From contig CALFMA010000083.1 of assembly GCA_937880065.1 (NCBI GenBank), forward strand, positions 1 to 5,713: a stretch of DNA of 5,713 bases, in the 5' to 3' direction. A program made the position numbers and the translations under genes. This document shows positions 4,840 through 5,713 of this stretch, one piece after another (position 1 is the first letter of the stretch; every line of letters begins with the position of its first letter). The stretch is from an uncultured Ruminococcus sp. Lineage in GTDB: Bacteria; Bacillota_A; Clostridia; Oscillospirales; Ruminococcaceae. Under the pieces are notes generated by a model, which worked only from the letters and a program-made list of their open reading frames with translations, was not told the DNA's origin and made no database searches.

Positions 4840-5613
4840 TTATGATAATCCAAACAGTCTGCAAAGAGTATTTTCAAATTCACGAAATTGATAATTACCC
4901 GAAACACTTGAAACCCTCTCATTTTCTGTAGACAAATTTCCTACTAAAATCACCTTTTTTTCCAAATTCGTCTTTTCTCTTACACCAATACACCATAACC
5001 ACTTTAAAAACACAGGCTCGTTAAAATATGTATCCAACTGCTTGTATTTAATACCTGATTGAAAATGCTCTACGCCAAGTAATTCATCACTTATACAATC
5101 AAAAACCTTTATATATAATTCATCTTTATAAAGCCCCTCAATTAAGTATGGTCGGCTGAAAATGCCGCAAACATGGAAATATAAATATTTGTTGCAAATC
5201 TGTATTGCATAAATATCACCATGATTCCATTCTGTGCGAAACACAAATGTTTTTCTCCGCTTTTTAGGCTTTGGATTTACAGTATCAAGCTTTTCATAAA
5301 GCTTCTGCAATTCAATTGCTCTCGCTTCCTGATCTTTCTTGGTAAAAAATAAAGTCGCATCACTATAATTTAAAATAACATCTTTAGCCTTATCTCTTAC
5401 AGAATCGGACAGCACTCCATACTCCCATTCAACTAAAGCAAAACCAGTCCAAAATGGGCAAAGTTCCTCAATATCGTCCTCATCAGGCAAATCATTAAGA
5501 AAATATTCCTCTATTTCCTTGACGCTATAACCTAATCCATACAACTCGCAAAAAAAGGTTTTTACATCCAATGCCGTATCATGACCAAAGATTTTTGTAC
5601 TTATAGCTGACAT
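4840..5613 (-). CDS. Probable immunity-type protein, DUF4259-like N-terminus
   Basis: The protein has 257 residues. The opening 'MSAISTKIFGHDTALDVKTFF' resembles proteins that begin 'MSAWGtgiF.dDtAlDvk..y', though the usual Trp-Gly is replaced by Ile-Ser. The next part (ELCPFWTGFALVEWEYGVLS, residues about 51-70) fits their 'FW.aLA..qW..G.L...V..kAl..I' segment. After a Lys/Arg-rich link (PKPKKRRK, about 114-121), 'FRTEWNHGDIYAIQI' matches the second domain's 'f.c.W..GDvyAy.l', followed by a beta-rich region. Such proteins are often found near toxin or SUKH genes and I infer an immunity or toxin-modulating role, but function is not established. The extreme C-terminus (residues about 225-257) is not recognised. 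The start is firm: AAGGAGG (5621-5627) lies 7 nt before the ATG. The 86 nt beyond the ribosome binding site hold no clear promoter. Confidence 0.72.
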   Translation of the reverse strand: MSAISTKIFGHDTALDVKTFFCELYGLGYSVKEIEEYFLNDLPDEDDIEELCPFWTGFALVEWEYGVLSDSVRDKAKDVILNYSDATLFFTKKDQEARAIELQKLYEKLDTVNPKPKKRRKTFVFRTEWNHGDIYAIQICNKYLYFHVCGIFSRPYLIEGLYKDELYIKVFDCISDELLGVEHFQSGIKYKQLDTYFNEPVFLKWLWCIGVREKTNLEKKVILVGNLSTENERVSSVSGNYQFREFENTLCRLFGLS

Positions 5614-5713
5614 ATCTTTTCCTCCTTGAACAGAATTTCTACGACTACCTATAGGGCATCTCTAAAAACCCGTTTGATTAAAGAAAAAACAGATAGGTAT
5701 GGCAGCTGCAAGG

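Noticed and set aside
5230..5320. Short palindromes (two AAGCTT sites, GCAATT-C-AATTGC) in the 257-aa gene
   Set aside because: Short, AT-rich and inside coding sequence; expected by chance in such DNA.
5646..5700. Inverted motif CTACCTAT / ATAGGTAT near the right edge as an element end or att site
   Set aside because: Only 7-8 bp with about 35 nt between and no integrase or target duplication visible; it may merely be a trace of the intergenic repeat.

Overview
The window reads as accessory DNA from a gut-type Firmicute of the class Clostridia, most likely a Ruminococcus-like member of the Oscillospiraceae. The grounds are the strong AGGAGG-type ribosome binding sites, the small conserved proteins (SpoVG, YodL, DUF3846, AbrB) typical of integrative or conjugative elements and phage-like plasmids of this group, and the Thr/Lys-rich linker of the lipoprotein. 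This is inference from protein families; no sequence search was possible. All supported genes lie on the minus strand, so transcription runs from the right edge to the left. I see no rRNA, tRNA, CRISPR array, transposase or integrase.

Right block (about 3690-5713), AT-rich: three immunity-type genes in a row. They are a 257-aa protein resembling the DUF4259-like 'xxALD' proteins, a SUKH/SMI1-KNR4 protein, and a YezG/DUF600 protein. The two gaps between them carry copies of the same intergenic element, and one copy forms a near-consensus promoter. The block ends in an intrinsic terminator (3636-3672). No toxin is inside the window.

Middle and left block (684-3603), more GC-balanced: a tightly packed set of mobile-element housekeeping genes. 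In order of transcription these are a 50-aa single-span membrane protein, a 65-aa unknown protein, an orphan Dam-type adenine methyltransferase, two small tandem proteins with AbrB-like N-termini and Cys motifs, a YodL-DUF3846 fusion and a SpoVG-family protein. Many junctions overlap by 1, 4, 8 or 20 nt, which points to translational coupling. The leader of the methyltransferase gene can form two mutually exclusive hairpins, one of which covers part of its ribosome binding site.

Left edge (1-623): a separate gene with its own strong extended -10 promoter, encoding a secreted lipoprotein with a long Thr/Lys-rich linker. Its C-terminal domain lies outside the window.

Taken together, the left and middle part looks like the backbone of a mobile element: DNA modification, small DNA-binding regulators and a surface lipoprotein. 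The immunity cluster looks like a cargo island inserted upstream of it.
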